A stretch of 64,000 nt of DNA, from the NCBI GenBank assembly GCA_016722655.1, contig JADKIR010000005.1:1-64000 (forward strand), read 5' to 3'. A program made the position numbers and the translations under genes. Every line of letters starts with the position of its first letter. Positions within the stretch are counted from its first letter, which is position 1. Positions 1-9,090 of the stretch are shown one piece after another. The notes under the pieces were generated by a model. It was given only the letters and a program-made list of their open reading frames with translations, searched no databases and was not told the DNA's origin. The DNA comes from Cytophagaceae bacterium. GTDB lineage: Bacteria > Bacteroidota > Bacteroidia > Cytophagales > Spirosomataceae.

Positions 1-356
1 TGTCGTAGCCAATTTCGTTGGCAAGTATTTTTTGTAAATTCTCCTCTGTGAATGGCAATATTATGAACTCCATATTTTTTTTCATATTGGGTTAAGTCAG
101 CTACGGAAATAGTATTGAGTTGTGTGTCTGTAATTTTCATATAGGAAATTTTGTTTCCTGCTTTTTCAATTTGGTTTTGAATGCCTAATTTTTGAAACAC
201 TTGCATTGCGTTGTTTGCCAAAATTATTCCTGCTCCAACAGGTTTTATTTCTACCGAACTTTCAAAAATGTTTACATTAAGTCCTTTTTGTTTGAGTGTC
301 AAGGCAGTTGTTAGTCCGCCAATTCCTGCTCCAATTATGTTTACTGTTTCTGCCAT
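1..356 (-). pseudogene. FAD-dependent monooxygenase, N-terminal part, frameshifted and cut by window edge
   Basis: The minus-strand frame from the ATG at 356 gives a Rossmann FAD-binding start (MAETVNIIGAGIGGLTTAL, with GxGxxG), the family GAGI segment and then the IHRGE motif at about residue 105. This matches the N-terminus of TetX/salicylate-hydroxylase-like flavoprotein monooxygenases, which use FAD and NAD(P)H to hydroxylate small aromatic or polyketide substrates. At about 36-39 an extra T in a T-run (read on the minus strand) moves the expected continuation (LQKILANEIGYD) into another frame, so as written the gene is broken. The rest lies outside the window. The substrate cannot be told from this fragment. 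The frameshift could be a sequence error. Confidence 0.8.
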
Positions 357-411
357 TTTTCTGTCGGTTCTTTTGTTATGAGGTGTCTCGGTAAAATTTC
401 TGCTAACGAGC

Positions 412-448
412 ATATTACCGAAACTCATTTTCATAGTTTCGGTAATAT
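412..448. repeat. 14-bp perfect inverted repeat with 9-nt spacer, plus an extra half-copy at 515-528
   Basis: The arm ATATTACCGAAACT (412-425) is repeated as its exact reverse complement at 435-448, and the same arm occurs again at 515-528; shorter partial copies lie near 385-396 and 504-511. The element lies between the start of the monooxygenase remnant and the 3' end of a tyrosine recombinase pseudogene. Two inverted arms of 11-14 bp around a 6-9 nt spacer is the usual form of a tyrosine recombinase core site, so this may be its recombination site. An operator or terminator is also possible. Confidence 0.6.
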
Positions 449-606
449 CGTTATTAAATATTTATTGATTTTCTAATTAATACTTTAATAATGAGCTTGT
501 TGTGAGTTTCGCTGAGTTTCGGTAATATTTTCATGAGATTTTTTGTGATTTGAATTTTATTTTTTGTTATCAAATATATTATTCAAAGTTCTATGTTCCA
601 AATTTT

Positions 607-2210
607 TTATTTCACTTTTAGTTTATCCAATGGGCTTACGATTTGATCAAAGCCTTTTGTGGTTATATGAGTATAAATTTCTGTCGTTTTTGAACTGCTA
701 TGTCCAAGTAACGCCTGAATATATCTAAGATCAGTTCCATTTTCTAGTAGGTGGGTTCCAAAGCTATGCCTAAGTGTATGTACAGTTACTCTCTTAGTGA
801 TTTTTGCAGCATCTTTGGCCTTATGAAAAATCAATTGTATGCTTTTATCTGAATATCGACCTCCATTTTGCCCTTCAAACAACCATACTTTGAGGCTTAT
901 ACTCCAAAAAATACTTTTTTAAGACCCCCATTGTTTTTACCGAAAGGAGTGTATATCTATCTTTCTTTCCCTTGGCCTGTTCTATCCTTATTTGCATTCG
1001 TTTGGAGTCAATATCTGAGATTCGCAGATTTATAGCTTCACTTATTCTTAGTCCGGCCGAATAAATCGTCATCAAGAATGGCCTTATGCTTGAGGTTATC
1101 TATAGAATTTAGAAGATCGGCCACTTGTTGCTCACTCATTACCTCAGGCAAGGTCTTTTCGGTACGTGGTCTGTCTAAATGATAAAAAGTTCGTTTTCCT
1201 CCCAATACTTTTTCGTAGTAAAACTTTATGGCGTTAATGGTAGTGTTTTGCATAGATATCGATATTTTTCGGTCATTTACAAGATATCTTAGATATTCAG
1301 TTATTTGTTCCTGAGTTATGTTTTCGAGGCATAGTTCAGAATAAAAGTTTACAAATTCTTCAAAGGCCAATCGGTATGTTTTGTAAGTGCTTTCAGAGTA
1401 CCTCAGTTCCATTAATTTTTGAAGGTACTCTTCCAGGCATGGTTTGTTTTTGGTATAATGCTCTTTGTGGGTTGTAGTTTATCAGTCGGTTCTATTTTGT
1501 AATTAAACTTTTGATTTTGGAATTCTGCTAAGTATTTCAGGTCAGTAATATATTTTCATGGTAAGGAATACTCCAGATTTTGTTTTTTGGGTTGTATTTT
1601 AGATAAGGAAATTGCTTGAGCTTTTGAATAACTTCTTTGTGGTAATCTACAGATATTTCTAAACGATTGTTGGCTGTTCTGACAACTAAAAGTTCATTTT
1701 TGCCCGATCATAGTGTTTTTGGTTTATGGTTATAGATTCGGTATGAATTTCTTCGATGCTTCCTACTCTTTCACCAAAATAATTCTTGAGATTTTCAAGG
1801 TTTTGGCCAAAATTGGGTACCAGCCAGCATTTCTGGTTTTTGTTCCATCTGCTGTATTGAATCGCTCTGATAAACGCAATATCGTTTTCGTTTTTTGGTA
1901 AAATAATATGGATGATTTTGGGTAATACCACCAATTTTATTGCTTGTGAATTTACAACTGTGGTATTTAATTGGTTTTCCTGATTTGGTTTTGAATTTTG
2001 GTCTCTGCATGTTTTTTGTCATACACGGCATCAGGAAAAATCTCCAGAATCTTATCCAATACTGCTTTTGTAGGGAGCATGCCAGGCTTTGTGGGTTTTA
2101 CTCCATTTTACATCTATATGCTGTCGGAGTGTGGCGGTCATAGATGGGTCAAAAGCAAACTCCAATTTTATTCGCGATTCGTTTCGGTGTAGTATTCTGG
2201 ATAGTTTCAT
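607..2210 (-). pseudogene. Tyrosine recombinase/integrase with three N-terminal modules, several frameshifts
   Basis: Pieces in different minus-strand frames join into one protein of roughly 530 residues. From the ATG at 2210 come three similar N-terminal modules marked by WSKTHKAWHAPY, RWNKNQKCWLVPNFG and KYNPKNKIWSIPYH. A SAM-like core-binding domain follows (YSESTYKTYRLAFEEF), then a catalytic domain with SAGLRISEAINL (Arg I), GKKDR (beta-hairpin Lys), HTLRHSFGTHLLENG (H-x-x-R), LLGHSSSKTT and the tyrosine in EIYTHI. Catalytic residues are all visible, but at least five frame changes interrupt the gene. It lacks the extra insertion typical of integron integrases, so it is not an obvious IntI. 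It neighbours an ssb remnant on the same strand, which suggests a decayed mobile island. Confidence 0.75.
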
Positions 2211-2213
2211 GTT

Positions 2214-2550
2214 TTATTGGTTAGGTTTATCCAGCATCACTACATTTTCACCAATTATCTCTGTCACATAGCGTTTTTCGCCTTGTTTGTCTTCATAGTT
2301 TCGGGTTTTATTTTCCCTTCGAGGTAAATCATGCTGCCTTTGTGCAGATATTTTCGGCCAGCTCGGCCAGTCCACGCCATAGCACTATGTTGTGCCACTC
2401 GGTTTGGGTATGGCTATGGCCGGTGGGGGTCTTTGTAGGTTTCGTTTGTGGCAAGGCTAAATTTGGCCACCTTTACGTTGTTATCCAGGTTTTGATTTCC
2501 GGCTCATCGCCCAGATTACCAACCAATATTACTTTGTTTACACCTTTCAT
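2214..2550 (-). pseudogene. ssb: Single-stranded DNA-binding protein, frameshifted
   Basis: The minus strand from the ATG at 2550 reads MKGVNKVILVGNLGDEPEI, the characteristic SSB start, followed in shifted frames by QTEWHNIVLWRGLAELAE, MIYLEGKI and YEDKQGEKRYVTEIIGENV. This covers the OB fold that coats single-stranded DNA during replication and repair. The protein would be about 112 residues, without the acidic C-terminal tail of housekeeping SSBs, as is common for mobile-element copies. At least two frameshifts are needed, one in the A-run near 2300. The gene lies 3 bp upstream of the recombinase pseudogene on the same strand, so the two probably formed one unit. Confidence 0.7.
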
Positions 2551-2758
2551 GTAGTATTGTGTTTTTAAATGGAATAGTGAAATTAACACATCTTCCTTAA
2601 TATTAAAACTTTAGGAATAATTTTAATAAAAATCATCCTCAATTGAATCAGGAGTGGCTATTACGATTTCCGGTTAGTAGAATTAGAAGTTTTGAGGGTG
2701 CTGTCAGATGTTTTAAGAGGGTTTATTCATGGTATTAGGGTATATTTTAATGTAAAAT

Positions 2759-2967
2759 GGGGTCGTAGAAAGTTTTAAGGGGTCCTGGAAAGTTTTAAGG
2801 GGGTCATAAAAAGTTTTAGGGGGTCGTAAAAAGTTTTAGGGGGGTCTAAAAAGTTTTAGGGGGTCTAAAAAGTTTTTGGGAGGTCATAAAAAGTTTTAGG
2901 GGGGGTAAAAAGTTTTAGGGGGTCTAAAAACGTTTTAAGGGGGTCGTAAAAAGTTTTTGGAGGGTAT
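2759..2967. repeat. G-rich tandem array, about 10 units of 19-21 bp
   Basis: About ten head-to-tail copies of a unit like GGGGTCGTAAAAAGTTTTAG; the units vary mainly in the length of the G run and in GTCGTAA/GTCATAA/GTCTAA. The same unit in the same orientation forms a second array at 57602-57843. There is no open frame through it, and it fills most of the gap between the ssb remnant and the RibD-like gene. G runs at a regular 20-nt spacing could form quadruplexes. Function unknown. Confidence 0.9.
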
Positions 2968-3118
2968 TGGGAGCACAAAATCGTAGGTGGCAGCCAGAAA
3001 AGAACGGGGGCATGCTGACCAGTTTTACCTTCTATTTTTTAAAGAAATGAGCTTAAAGAACCCAAAACCAGCATCTAAATCGCCCAAATAGATAGATTTA
3101 AATATTTGTTTGTCCCGG

Positions 3119-3708
3119 CTATAAGAGAAAACCTTTTAAGCCTTTTTCACTTTTCCAATTCATAATGCAGCAGGTGGTGCCGCCAATATAGGCTTTTGTG
3201 CTGATTAGCTTTAGTTTTGGCGATGATTAAGCAAATCAAAAATCCGCATGCCTTTATTGATTAATATCGGATTGACGAAAAGGTAAAACTCATCAATATG
3301 CCCCCCGGCGATGAGTGAGGACACCATTTGGGCACCTCCATACACCAAAATATCTTTGCCGGCCCGGTTTTTTAGGTTTGTCACAGTGGTGTTCAGGTCT
3401 TCGGTGGCCAGACTGACATTTTTTCCAAATGGTTCTTTTAATGTATTGCTGAAAAGGATTTTCCGGAGGTTTACCATTTTTTGTGCAAAAAGCATATATG
3501 GGTGTTCCGGACCCATTTCTTCAAAATGGGGAATAAATTTCTCAGCCATTATTCTGCCAATCAGCAGTGTATCTGAGGTATCGGCCAGTTCGTTTACCAA
3601 TTCAAATGAAGTGGGGTCGGCCCCTCTGACAAACCAATCTTCCTCGCCATTTGGCCCTGCCACAAAGCCATCCAACGAAATATGCATCTGTAATTTTAGC
3701 TTTCTCAT
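3119..3708 (-). CDS. Dihydrofolate reductase-like RibD C-terminal domain protein (one frameshift)
   Basis: The ATG at 3708 (MRKLKLQMHISLDGFVAG) is the usual start of this family; a 7-codon upstream extension is unlikely. Further family segments are LLIGRIMAEKF, DILVYGGAQMVSSLIAGG and the C-terminal VNPILINKGMRIFDLL. These proteins bind NADPH in a DHFR-like fold; most members have no known substrate. The frame stops early at 3211, but a single missing C near 3222 restores LKLISTKAYIGGTTCCIMNW and a stop at 3119, giving about 196 residues, normal for the family. The frameshift may be a homopolymer sequencing error. A second, divergent family member lies at 19008-19541. Confidence 0.8.
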
Positions 3709-3980
3709 ATTGATTTTATTATCAGGCAAAATTAAAACTGCCTTTCAGCTTTCAGGGTAGGGGATTGCGACAATTTAGAAGGGAAGTATTATTGAAATAT
3801 ATTTTAACAATTCCAAGGTTCTTAAATAGGATAAATGTGAATTATATTGGTAATTGATTTGATGTGAGAAGTATTTGTTAAATAATAACTTTCATCGTAC
3901 AAAATTTAATCTTTTATGAAAATAAGGCCTAAAATTACTTTTTATTATGGTTTTCCCATTACCATAAATTACCCTATTAA

Positions 3981-4168
3981 TTTTCTTTGCGTCGCCTTTC
4001 GGCGGGGACTTACTTTTTGAAAAAAAGTAAGCAAAAAAACATTCATAAAACCGCAGCGGCGGACCGTAATGATCCTCTCTAAAAATTTGATTTTAAATGT
4101 CTTATAAGATTTAATATTTACTTGAATCAAATTTTTAGAACGGACTGTTTTATGATTTTAAGGAACAT
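3981..4168. repeat. About 190-bp dispersed repeat, copy A
   Basis: This segment reappears in reverse orientation at 48675-48853. It contains two nested inverted repeats: TACTTTTTGAAAAAAAGTA, and CTAAAAATTTGATT pairing with AATCAAATTTTTAG across about 40 bp. It lies in a 700-bp gap between two minus-strand genes. The rest of that gap (3709-3980 and 4169-4423) is AT-rich, and no gene was seen in it. The structure fits a MITE-like or structured intergenic element. Confidence 0.75.
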
Positions 4169-4423
4169 TATTTTTCTTATTTTTTTGAAGGATGTTAAAA
4201 AATAGAATTGCCAAATAAAATGATATTAAATAAATCAAATGAAAATTCTTTAGATGTCTGTGGACACCTGGTTACAGCTGGTAGGCAACGTCAGAATAAT
4301 ATTTATACAATTTTAAATTTCAAAGAATTATTTAATTTTATTTACCGTATATCAAACCTTATTGTTAAATATAAGCTTTGAACATATTAAATAAGTGATG
4401 AAATTTTAAGAAATCAAATGAAC

Positions 4424-4799
4424 TTATCCCACCGGTTCCCACAGCTCGATTTTGTTGCCATCGGGGTCGAGGATATGGATGAATTTGCCATAATCGAAAG
4501 TTTGGATTTCATCGACCAGCTTCACATCATTGGCTTTGAGTTCTTCGACCAGAGCTTCCAGGTTTTCGACGCGATAGTTAATCATGAATTCCCTGGTTGA
4601 GGGCTCAAAATACTTGGTGTCGTCGCCAAATGGAGCCCATTGGGTTTCGGCTTTCTTCTTGCCTTCAGCATCTTCATACCATTCAAAGTTTGCTCCATAA
4701 GGATTGGTTTGGAGGCCCAGGTTTTTGGCGTACCATTCTGTGATTGCTTTAGGGTCTTTGCTTTTGAAGAAAATACCCCGATTCCGGTTACTTTTTCAT
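4424..4799 (-). pseudogene. VOC (glyoxalase/bleomycin resistance) family protein, two single-base frameshifts
   Basis: Reading the minus strand from the ATG at 4799 and adding one A and one G in two short runs restores MKKVTGIGGIFFKSKDPKAI, then EWYAKNLGLQ, NPYGANFEW, TKYFEPSTREFMINYRV and the closing DPDGNKIELWEPVG. This is a complete 125-residue single-domain VOC protein with the GNKIELWEP metal-ligand motif. With the two added bases the length becomes exactly 378 nt. Both faults are one-base losses in homopolymers near the start (4775-4797), so the gene may be intact in the real genome. The substrate is unknown. Confidence 0.75.
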
Positions 4800-4947
4800 G
4801 TTAATGGTTGATTTTTGTAAAGAAAGCAAATAATTTTGAAATACAGTATCAAGTTGATCTGTTAAAATATGAAACCATAGCACCTCTAATAATTTGATAA
4901 ACTACAATTTGTTTGGTCGGATAAATACTTAAATCCAAATAGTTATC

Positions 4948-5412
4948 CTAACGTCTTTCACTAAAGCGGGGAATCCAGAGCTTTTTATGCATTGGTTTGC
5001 TCCACCCTGACAGAATTGCCGCATCCAATACTTCAGGATTGATGTCTTTGAGTTTTTTGAATTTGATACAATACCCTGTCACGGTGGCCTTCCCGATTTC
5101 TTTTCCATAAGTCTGGGGTAGGTAATTTTTGTCGGCCAAACCCATGATATAGACAGAGATTCCGCTGGTATTGGCACTGATTCCAATCTGGTAGAACTCT
5201 TTGGTCTTACCGTCGGCGTATTTCATGATTTGACTCCCATAGCCCACATTGGGATTGGAAACCACTTTGCCTGACTCGTCTTTCCCATCCAGAAACCATT
5301 GCTTGCAGTCCGGCATTATCTCCGATATCCTGTTATGTAATTCCTGCATTTCGACGCTTTTGGCTTCGGGGAGCGATTCAATATAGGCTTTGATCTGTTC
5401 GGGTAGGCTCAT
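4948..5412 (-). CDS. DUF1801 domain protein
   Basis: Intact 154-residue frame. The pattern of MSLPEQIKAYIESLPE, MPDCKQWFLDGKDESGKVVSNP, VGYGSQIMKYADGK, and WSKPMHKKLWIPRFSERR at the end fits the small cytosolic DUF1801/YdhG-type family. Its biochemical role is unknown. No signal peptide or membrane segment is seen. It stands alone, 150 bp from the VOC gene, and is the last ordinary gene before the cassette array. Confidence 0.65.
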   Translation of the reverse strand: MSLPEQIKAYIESLPEAKSVEMQELHNRISEIMPDCKQWFLDGKDESGKVVSNPNVGYGSQIMKYADGKTKEFYQIGISANTSGISVYIMGLADKNYLPQTYGKEIGKATVTGYCIKFKKLKDINPEVLDAAILSGWSKPMHKKLWIPRFSERR

Positions 5413-5631
5413 TCGTAATTATTTTATCTGCAATATTATAGGAGTTTTCGTGATTTTGTCGGAGGAGATAATGACAATTAGTGTGGGGTAAACCTTGAAC
5501 AGTTAATTCAGGAATGATTTATAAGAAAAATAGCCAAAAGCAGGGGCTTTTGGAGTGTGATTTTGTTTCAATGAAGAATCAATTCAATTGGTTTAGGAAT
5601 GTTTGAGGTTTAAAATTCCATCGGAGAGGCT

Positions 5632-5657
5632 TGCAGACGAAAACCCCATAGATAAAA
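5632..5657. repeat. Short boundary repeat shared with 11968-11994
   Basis: GCAGACGAAAACCCCATAG followed by a TAAAA tract occurs here and again at 11968-11994 with almost no change. Read on the minus strand, both copies follow an attC-like site by a short distance. They may mark the trailing end of two cassette blocks, or an end of the IS91-like element. The rest of the gap 5413-5821 holds a possible degenerate attC-like site (about 5690-5800) and no gene. Confidence 0.6.
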
Positions 5658-5689
5658 ACTATTGGGACGCCGAGTCGGCAGTCAGCGTG

Positions 5690-5800
5690 GCCCGGATTAG
5701 TTCAATCCTACGCGGCATGATTGCCTTCATTCTAAAGGCTTGAACGCATTACGTTGTGATGAAAGAAGCTATAGTTGTTGGGAGGCGTAATTTTTTTATC
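5690..5800 (-). other. Possible degenerate terminal attC-like site
   Basis: On the minus strand, just after the stop of the lipoprotein gene ending at 5822, CTCCCAACAACT resembles an R'' box (RYYYAAC) and ATTGAACTAATC near 5700 resembles an R' box. The latter is close to the GTTGAACTTAATC at the well-formed site near 12008. GCC/GGC-containing segments between them can pair weakly. It is followed by the boundary repeat at 5632-5657. The match is weaker than for the other sites. Confidence 0.35.
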
Positions 5801-5821
5801 TTATCCATGTTCCAAAAGATT

Positions 5822-6382
5822 TTATTTTAGTCCACTTACCACCAATCTTCCTAAAGAATACAATTTTCCAAATCCACAATCTGCACACTGATAATCATAT
5901 TCTACAGTTGCAAAATCATTATTTCTATTGAATAATGGAATCAAGAATTTATACAATCTAAGTTCATTATTTTTAACAACTGACACATTTTTAATTTTAA
6001 AATCATTAGGTATTAATTTTAAATCTAATGTTAAATCCTTGTTGACATCCACTTGTTTTACAATAAATAAAGAATCCTTCTGATTAAATCCCTGAAAATT
6101 ATCATTAGTTGAATTGTATAATTTAAATGCAAAAGGGACTCCTTTTTCATTTCTTGGTGGAGGAGGAAGAAATCCAAGTTCCTTGTCATATTCAAGTTGA
6201 TAATTGTAACGATTAACTAAGTTCAAGCAAGTTGGCAAATTGATGTCAAGCGAATCTTGTTTTATAGTTTCTATTATTATTTCAGTAATCTGCTCTCTAG
6301 TTGGAATCTGCTGTTTAGTTTCACAGGAATCCAATATTATAATCATTGCAAGTAATCCAATAAATATTATTTTATATTTCAT
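5822..6382 (-). CDS. Hypothetical lipoprotein, cassette gene
   Basis: The protein has 186 residues. MKYKIIFIGLLAMIIILDSC is a lipoprotein signal peptide with the lipidated Cys at residue 20. The mature part has a proline stretch (FLPPPP, near 72) and a CADC motif near 166. I do not recognise the family. It is a single gene on the minus strand, bounded upstream by attC-like site A (6405-6533) and downstream by a possible terminal site. Its start lies only about 20 bp from the attC R' end, as in integron cassettes, and it would depend on an outside promoter. It is the last gene of the array. Confidence 0.6.
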   Translation of the reverse strand: MKYKIIFIGLLAMIIILDSCETKQQIPTREQITEIIIETIKQDSLDINLPTCLNLVNRYNYQLEYDKELGFLPPPPRNEKGVPFAFKLYNSTNDNFQGFNQKDSLFIVKQVDVNKDLTLDLKLIPNDFKIKNVSVVKNNELRLYKFLIPLFNRNNDFATVEYDYQCADCGFGKLYSLGRLVVSGLK

Positions 6383-6404
6383 GCATGTACAGTTTTATGA
6401 TGCC

Positions 6405-6533
6405 TGCTAACGGTTGGCAGCTATAAGAAGTTGGAGATTTCGAAGCACTAAACTGTCTGCCAGCACTAAACTTGATAGGAAGCACAAAGCTTCTAACCAC
6501 TGAACCGCCAATTTCTTGTATGTGCTGTTATAC
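6405..6533 (-). other. attC-like recombination site A
   Basis: On the minus strand it starts at TATAACAGC, which contains the stop codon of the upstream gene, and ends at AACCGTTAGCAG. In between, CAAGAAATTGG and the reverse complement of CCAACTTCTT form the arms of an imperfect hairpin, with repeats of AGTGCTT/TTTAGTGCT in the centre. The layout (TAAC...GTTA ends, 130 bp, between two same-strand genes) is that of an integron attC. The R boxes match RYYYAAC/GTTRRRY only partly. Confidence 0.55.
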
Positions 6534-7221
6534 GGCGTTTTTCTTGTCATACGGTTGTTTGTCAATTTCAAATTCAGACGTGTATGTTCCCCAGTCCATG
6601 AACTTGTAATAAATTGTCATTGCTTCAAAATGACTATTAGCATAAAATTCATGAATTAATTTACTGTCAGGTTTAAATAACTTTCTGCACTCATCACTCT
6701 CGTCAATAACACAAAGTTGTCAAGCCTTCCTTGTCTTGCCCCACTTCATGTTTAACATTGTCCGAAGGTAACCAACCTAACTCAAATTCTTTAATGTAGC
6801 TTTTCAATTCTTCGGTTCTATTTACTCCGTCCAAGTCGGTGCAAATTATTTTTATGTTGTCAAAGTCTGCCTTATCAGGTAAACAGGTAGCAAAGAAGCA
6901 TTGCCAAAATGTGTCGGCAAGCGTTTCGTCATTATGCCAAGTGGTCATAACCCCAATTTCGCTATGGTCTTCCATTGTCTCCATAACAACCATTGTTTGG
7001 TCAAACTGGTCGTGAAGTTTTTCGCCAAACTTTCCATGTCCTTTAAATTCCAAAATGCCTTTTGCTATGGCTGTCCGCACGAAATTGTCAAATTTGTAGA
7101 GGTCGGGTAGATGATTAGCAACAGCAAGACACACCCAATCTCTGTCAGGAAGTTGGTCGGAGAACTTGTCGTAGTTCAACCAATAAATTTGTCTGTCAAA
7201 ATATTTTCCGATGTTTTGCAT
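6528..7221 (-). CDS. Hypothetical cytosolic protein, cassette gene (probable frameshift)
   Basis: The frame from the ATG at 7221 (MQNIGKYFDRQIYWLNYDKF) runs to a stop at 6703, but the next frame carries a well-formed continuation (LCVIDESDECRKLF, YYKFMDWGTYTSEFEIDK) to a stop at 6528. The true protein is therefore probably about 230 residues, with a frame change near 6715-6722. That stop falls inside the first bases of attC-like site A, as is common in gene cassettes. There is no signal peptide. The protein is acidic and rich in aromatic residues, with an HNDE segment near 96. The family is not recognised. Confidence 0.55.
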
Positions 7222-7239
7222 GTCGTCTTTTAAAATCCC

Positions 7240-7371
7240 GAATAACGGTTGGCAGCTACAAGAAGTTGGCGATTTCGAAGCACAAAACTGTCCACCAGCA
7301 CTGAACTTGAATAGAAGCTCAATGCCAAAAGTGTGTACATCACCCCGCCTGAAGCAAAACCCGTTTTAGCA
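7240..7371 (-). other. attC-like recombination site B
   Basis: The right end on the minus strand (CCAACTTCTTGTAGCTGCCAACCGTTATTC region) is nearly identical to that of site A, including TTCGAAATC and AGTGCTG repeats. The opposite end is GTGCTAAAACGGG and matches less well. It lies between the stop of the lipoprotein gene (7383) and the start of the next gene (7221). The R boxes are degenerate. Confidence 0.45.
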
Positions 7372-7382
7372 CACGTTTATTT

Positions 7383-7901
7383 TCATTTGCAATTTTCTTG
7401 ATCTTTAATTAAAATTATTTTGTCGTACCATATTTTATATTTCTTCGGTGTCAAACTATTAATCAGTTCGATCGCAAGTCCAATGTCCGCTTGGTAATAA
7501 TTGCTAAGATGGACAGTCTTAGTTTTATTGTCTTTATTTAGTTTAACTGTCACTTGCGAACCGTCCTTTATGCAAGGGTTGGAATAATGTTCATTCAAAC
7601 TGTCAATATTGATATTTGATAATTTGCTCAAAATCTCACTTGGTTGCAAGGTCGTTTTGAATAGTGTTGAGTCCTTTTCGCCTTCAAGTTCTCCTTTGAA
7701 GATAATCTTAAGGTCTTTGTCTGTTAATACATATTGAAGAGCGTAAGCCATTGAATAATCTTCATCGTGAACTGTCAATTCAAAGGGTTTGAGCTTTAAG
7801 TTTTTTGTGTCACCAGAAATACATGTCTTATTAGTTATTTCCGATGATTGTCCACACGATGTGAAAGTTAAAATTGTCAATATGGTAAATAGTCTTGTCA
7901 T
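7383..7901 (-). CDS. Hypothetical lipoprotein, cassette gene
   Basis: The protein has 172 residues. MTRLFTILTILTFTSC is a lipoprotein signal peptide (Cys16). The mature part is acidic, with FELTVHDEDYSMAYALQYVL and a YYQADIGLAIELINSL segment near the end, and a C-terminal Cys. The family is not recognised. It has the same strand and single-gene layout as its neighbours, between attC-like sites C and B. No own promoter is obvious in the 10-15 bp between the upstream attC end and the ATG. Confidence 0.6.
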   Translation of the reverse strand: MTRLFTILTILTFTSCGQSSEITNKTCISGDTKNLKLKPFELTVHDEDYSMAYALQYVLTDKDLKIIFKGELEGEKDSTLFKTTLQPSEILSKLSNINIDSLNEHYSNPCIKDGSQVTVKLNKDNKTKTVHLSNYYQADIGLAIELINSLTPKKYKIWYDKIILIKDQENCK

Positions 7902-7910
7902 TTTAAATGT

Positions 7911-8049
7911 GTGCTAACGTCCGGGGGGCTTTGTGCAGTGTTGGCAAAGCATTCCGAAAGCTGACTTTTTTACGAATGTAAAAAAGAATTCCGAAAGTTC
8001 AAACTAGCACTTCTGCCAGCATTGCACAAAACCCTTTTTATGTGCAGCC
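7911..8049 (-). other. attC-like recombination site C
   Basis: On the minus strand the site runs from GGCTGCACATAAAAAGGG to CCCCGGACGTTAGCAC. GGGTTTTGTGCAATGCTGGCA is matched by the reverse complement of the other arm (GGGCTTTGTGCAGTGTTGGCA), giving a 20-bp stem with few mismatches. A second inner hairpin is built on TTCGGAATTC. R' (GTTAGCA) is near consensus and R'' is degenerate. Confidence 0.55.
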
Positions 8050-8064
8050 AATTTTTATTTTAGG

Positions 8065-8830
8065 TTAATAAATTTCCTCTTTACGTCCACTTTTTTCTAT
8101 CAAATATATACCAGCTTTCCTAAGTCCATCATCTGGACTCCAACGATTAACAAACCAATATTTATTACTAAGATGCCCCTCAAGTGTCCATTCTGCACCA
8201 TCAAAACCATTGTTTTCTAATGTTGAAACAGTTTTCCAGAATTTATTTTTATTAATAATTGTCTCAAATTCATTCCATTCTTTTAATGAAAGTTTGACAG
8301 TTCGCTTGAAAATGATTTTTGGATTTGGTTTCTTATATGAAATGGAGTTGTCTAGTTTTACTATTCTATCAATATTTGATGCTTTTAATTGCTCTTCTCT
8401 TGTTTTTGGGACTGGTGGAATAAATTTAATTTGAACAGTGCTTGAAAGTTCAGGTTGACTGTCTAGTTCTTTAATTGATAACCAAACATTTTCTCCGTTT
8501 TTGTTTAGTGTATATACCATTGGGTTGTGAAACGAACGAAGCCATAAAAATCTGTATATTTCATGTCCTTGAAAATTGTTAAACAAAATTGGTTCATGGG
8601 CAAAAAATAGAGATTTTGAAAACCATTCAAGTTTAAAAGAATCAATTTTAATATTTATTATTTGGTTCTCTGTTTTATAGTTGTTGGGAAAAAATAGGTC
8701 GCGGAATCTTTTGGTATTCCTCAGAATTTGATATATTTTTATTGTTAGGATAAGTAGAGTTCTCGTTACCTTTATAGCCACAACCAGAAACGAAAAGCGT
8801 AATGAAAATAATGAGTCTACTTTTTTGCAT
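8065..8830 (-). CDS. Hypothetical lipoprotein with FW...EW domain, cassette gene (frameshift)
   Basis: The start is the ATG at 8830 (MQKSRLIIFITLFVSGCGY), a lipoprotein signal with Cys17. A one-base change in the A6/T6 run near 8689 separates this from the rest, which reads IFFPNNYKTENQIINIKI and on to the stop at 8065, about 255 residues in all. The C-terminal part (SLKEWNEFETIINKNKFW, DGAEWTLEG, KYWFVNRWSPDDGLRK) is clearly related to the end of the lipoprotein at 56609-57274, so both belong to one cassette-borne family. The function is unknown. Confidence 0.6.
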
Positions 8831-8956
8831 TGAATATTTTGGATGAAACATTTTGGTAGCACATAACGTTAAGCATATGTTTTGTTGGGGGACTTTGGAA
8901 CAATTCATTATCCCACGTTACAAAGCTAATTTAGTGTAATTACTTTAAATTAAGCG

Positions 8957-9081
8957 ATTCAACCGCTTTGCGAAGGCGGGGATTTTCAGCACTAAACTTC
9001 ATTAGAAGCACAAAGCTTGAATTTAGCACTTCACTGTCATAGAAGCACGAAATCCTCGCTTTTGCAAAACGGCTGTTAGGT
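8957..9081 (-). other. attC recombination site D (consensus R'' and R' boxes)
   Basis: On the minus strand R'' is ACCTAAC (fits RYYYAAC), 10 bp after the stop of the upstream gene, and R' is GTTGAAT (fits GTTRRRY), 125 bp apart. The arms GCCGTTTTGCAAAAGCGAGG and the reverse complement of CCCCGCCTTCGCAAAGCGG pair over about 22 bp with single mismatches and a bulge, as in integron attC hairpins. The centre holds repeats of GTGCTTC/AGTGCTAAA. A near-identical hairpin occurs at 56469-56600. Confidence 0.75.
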
Positions 9082-9090
9082 GCTGGCAAT

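Noticed and set aside
607..2210. The recombinase as the missing integron integrase
   Set aside because: The catalytic part lacks the extra IntI segment, and it sits at the far, 3' end of the array.
2759..2967. CRISPR-like array in the G-rich repeats
   Set aside because: Units are contiguous, with no unique spacers between them.
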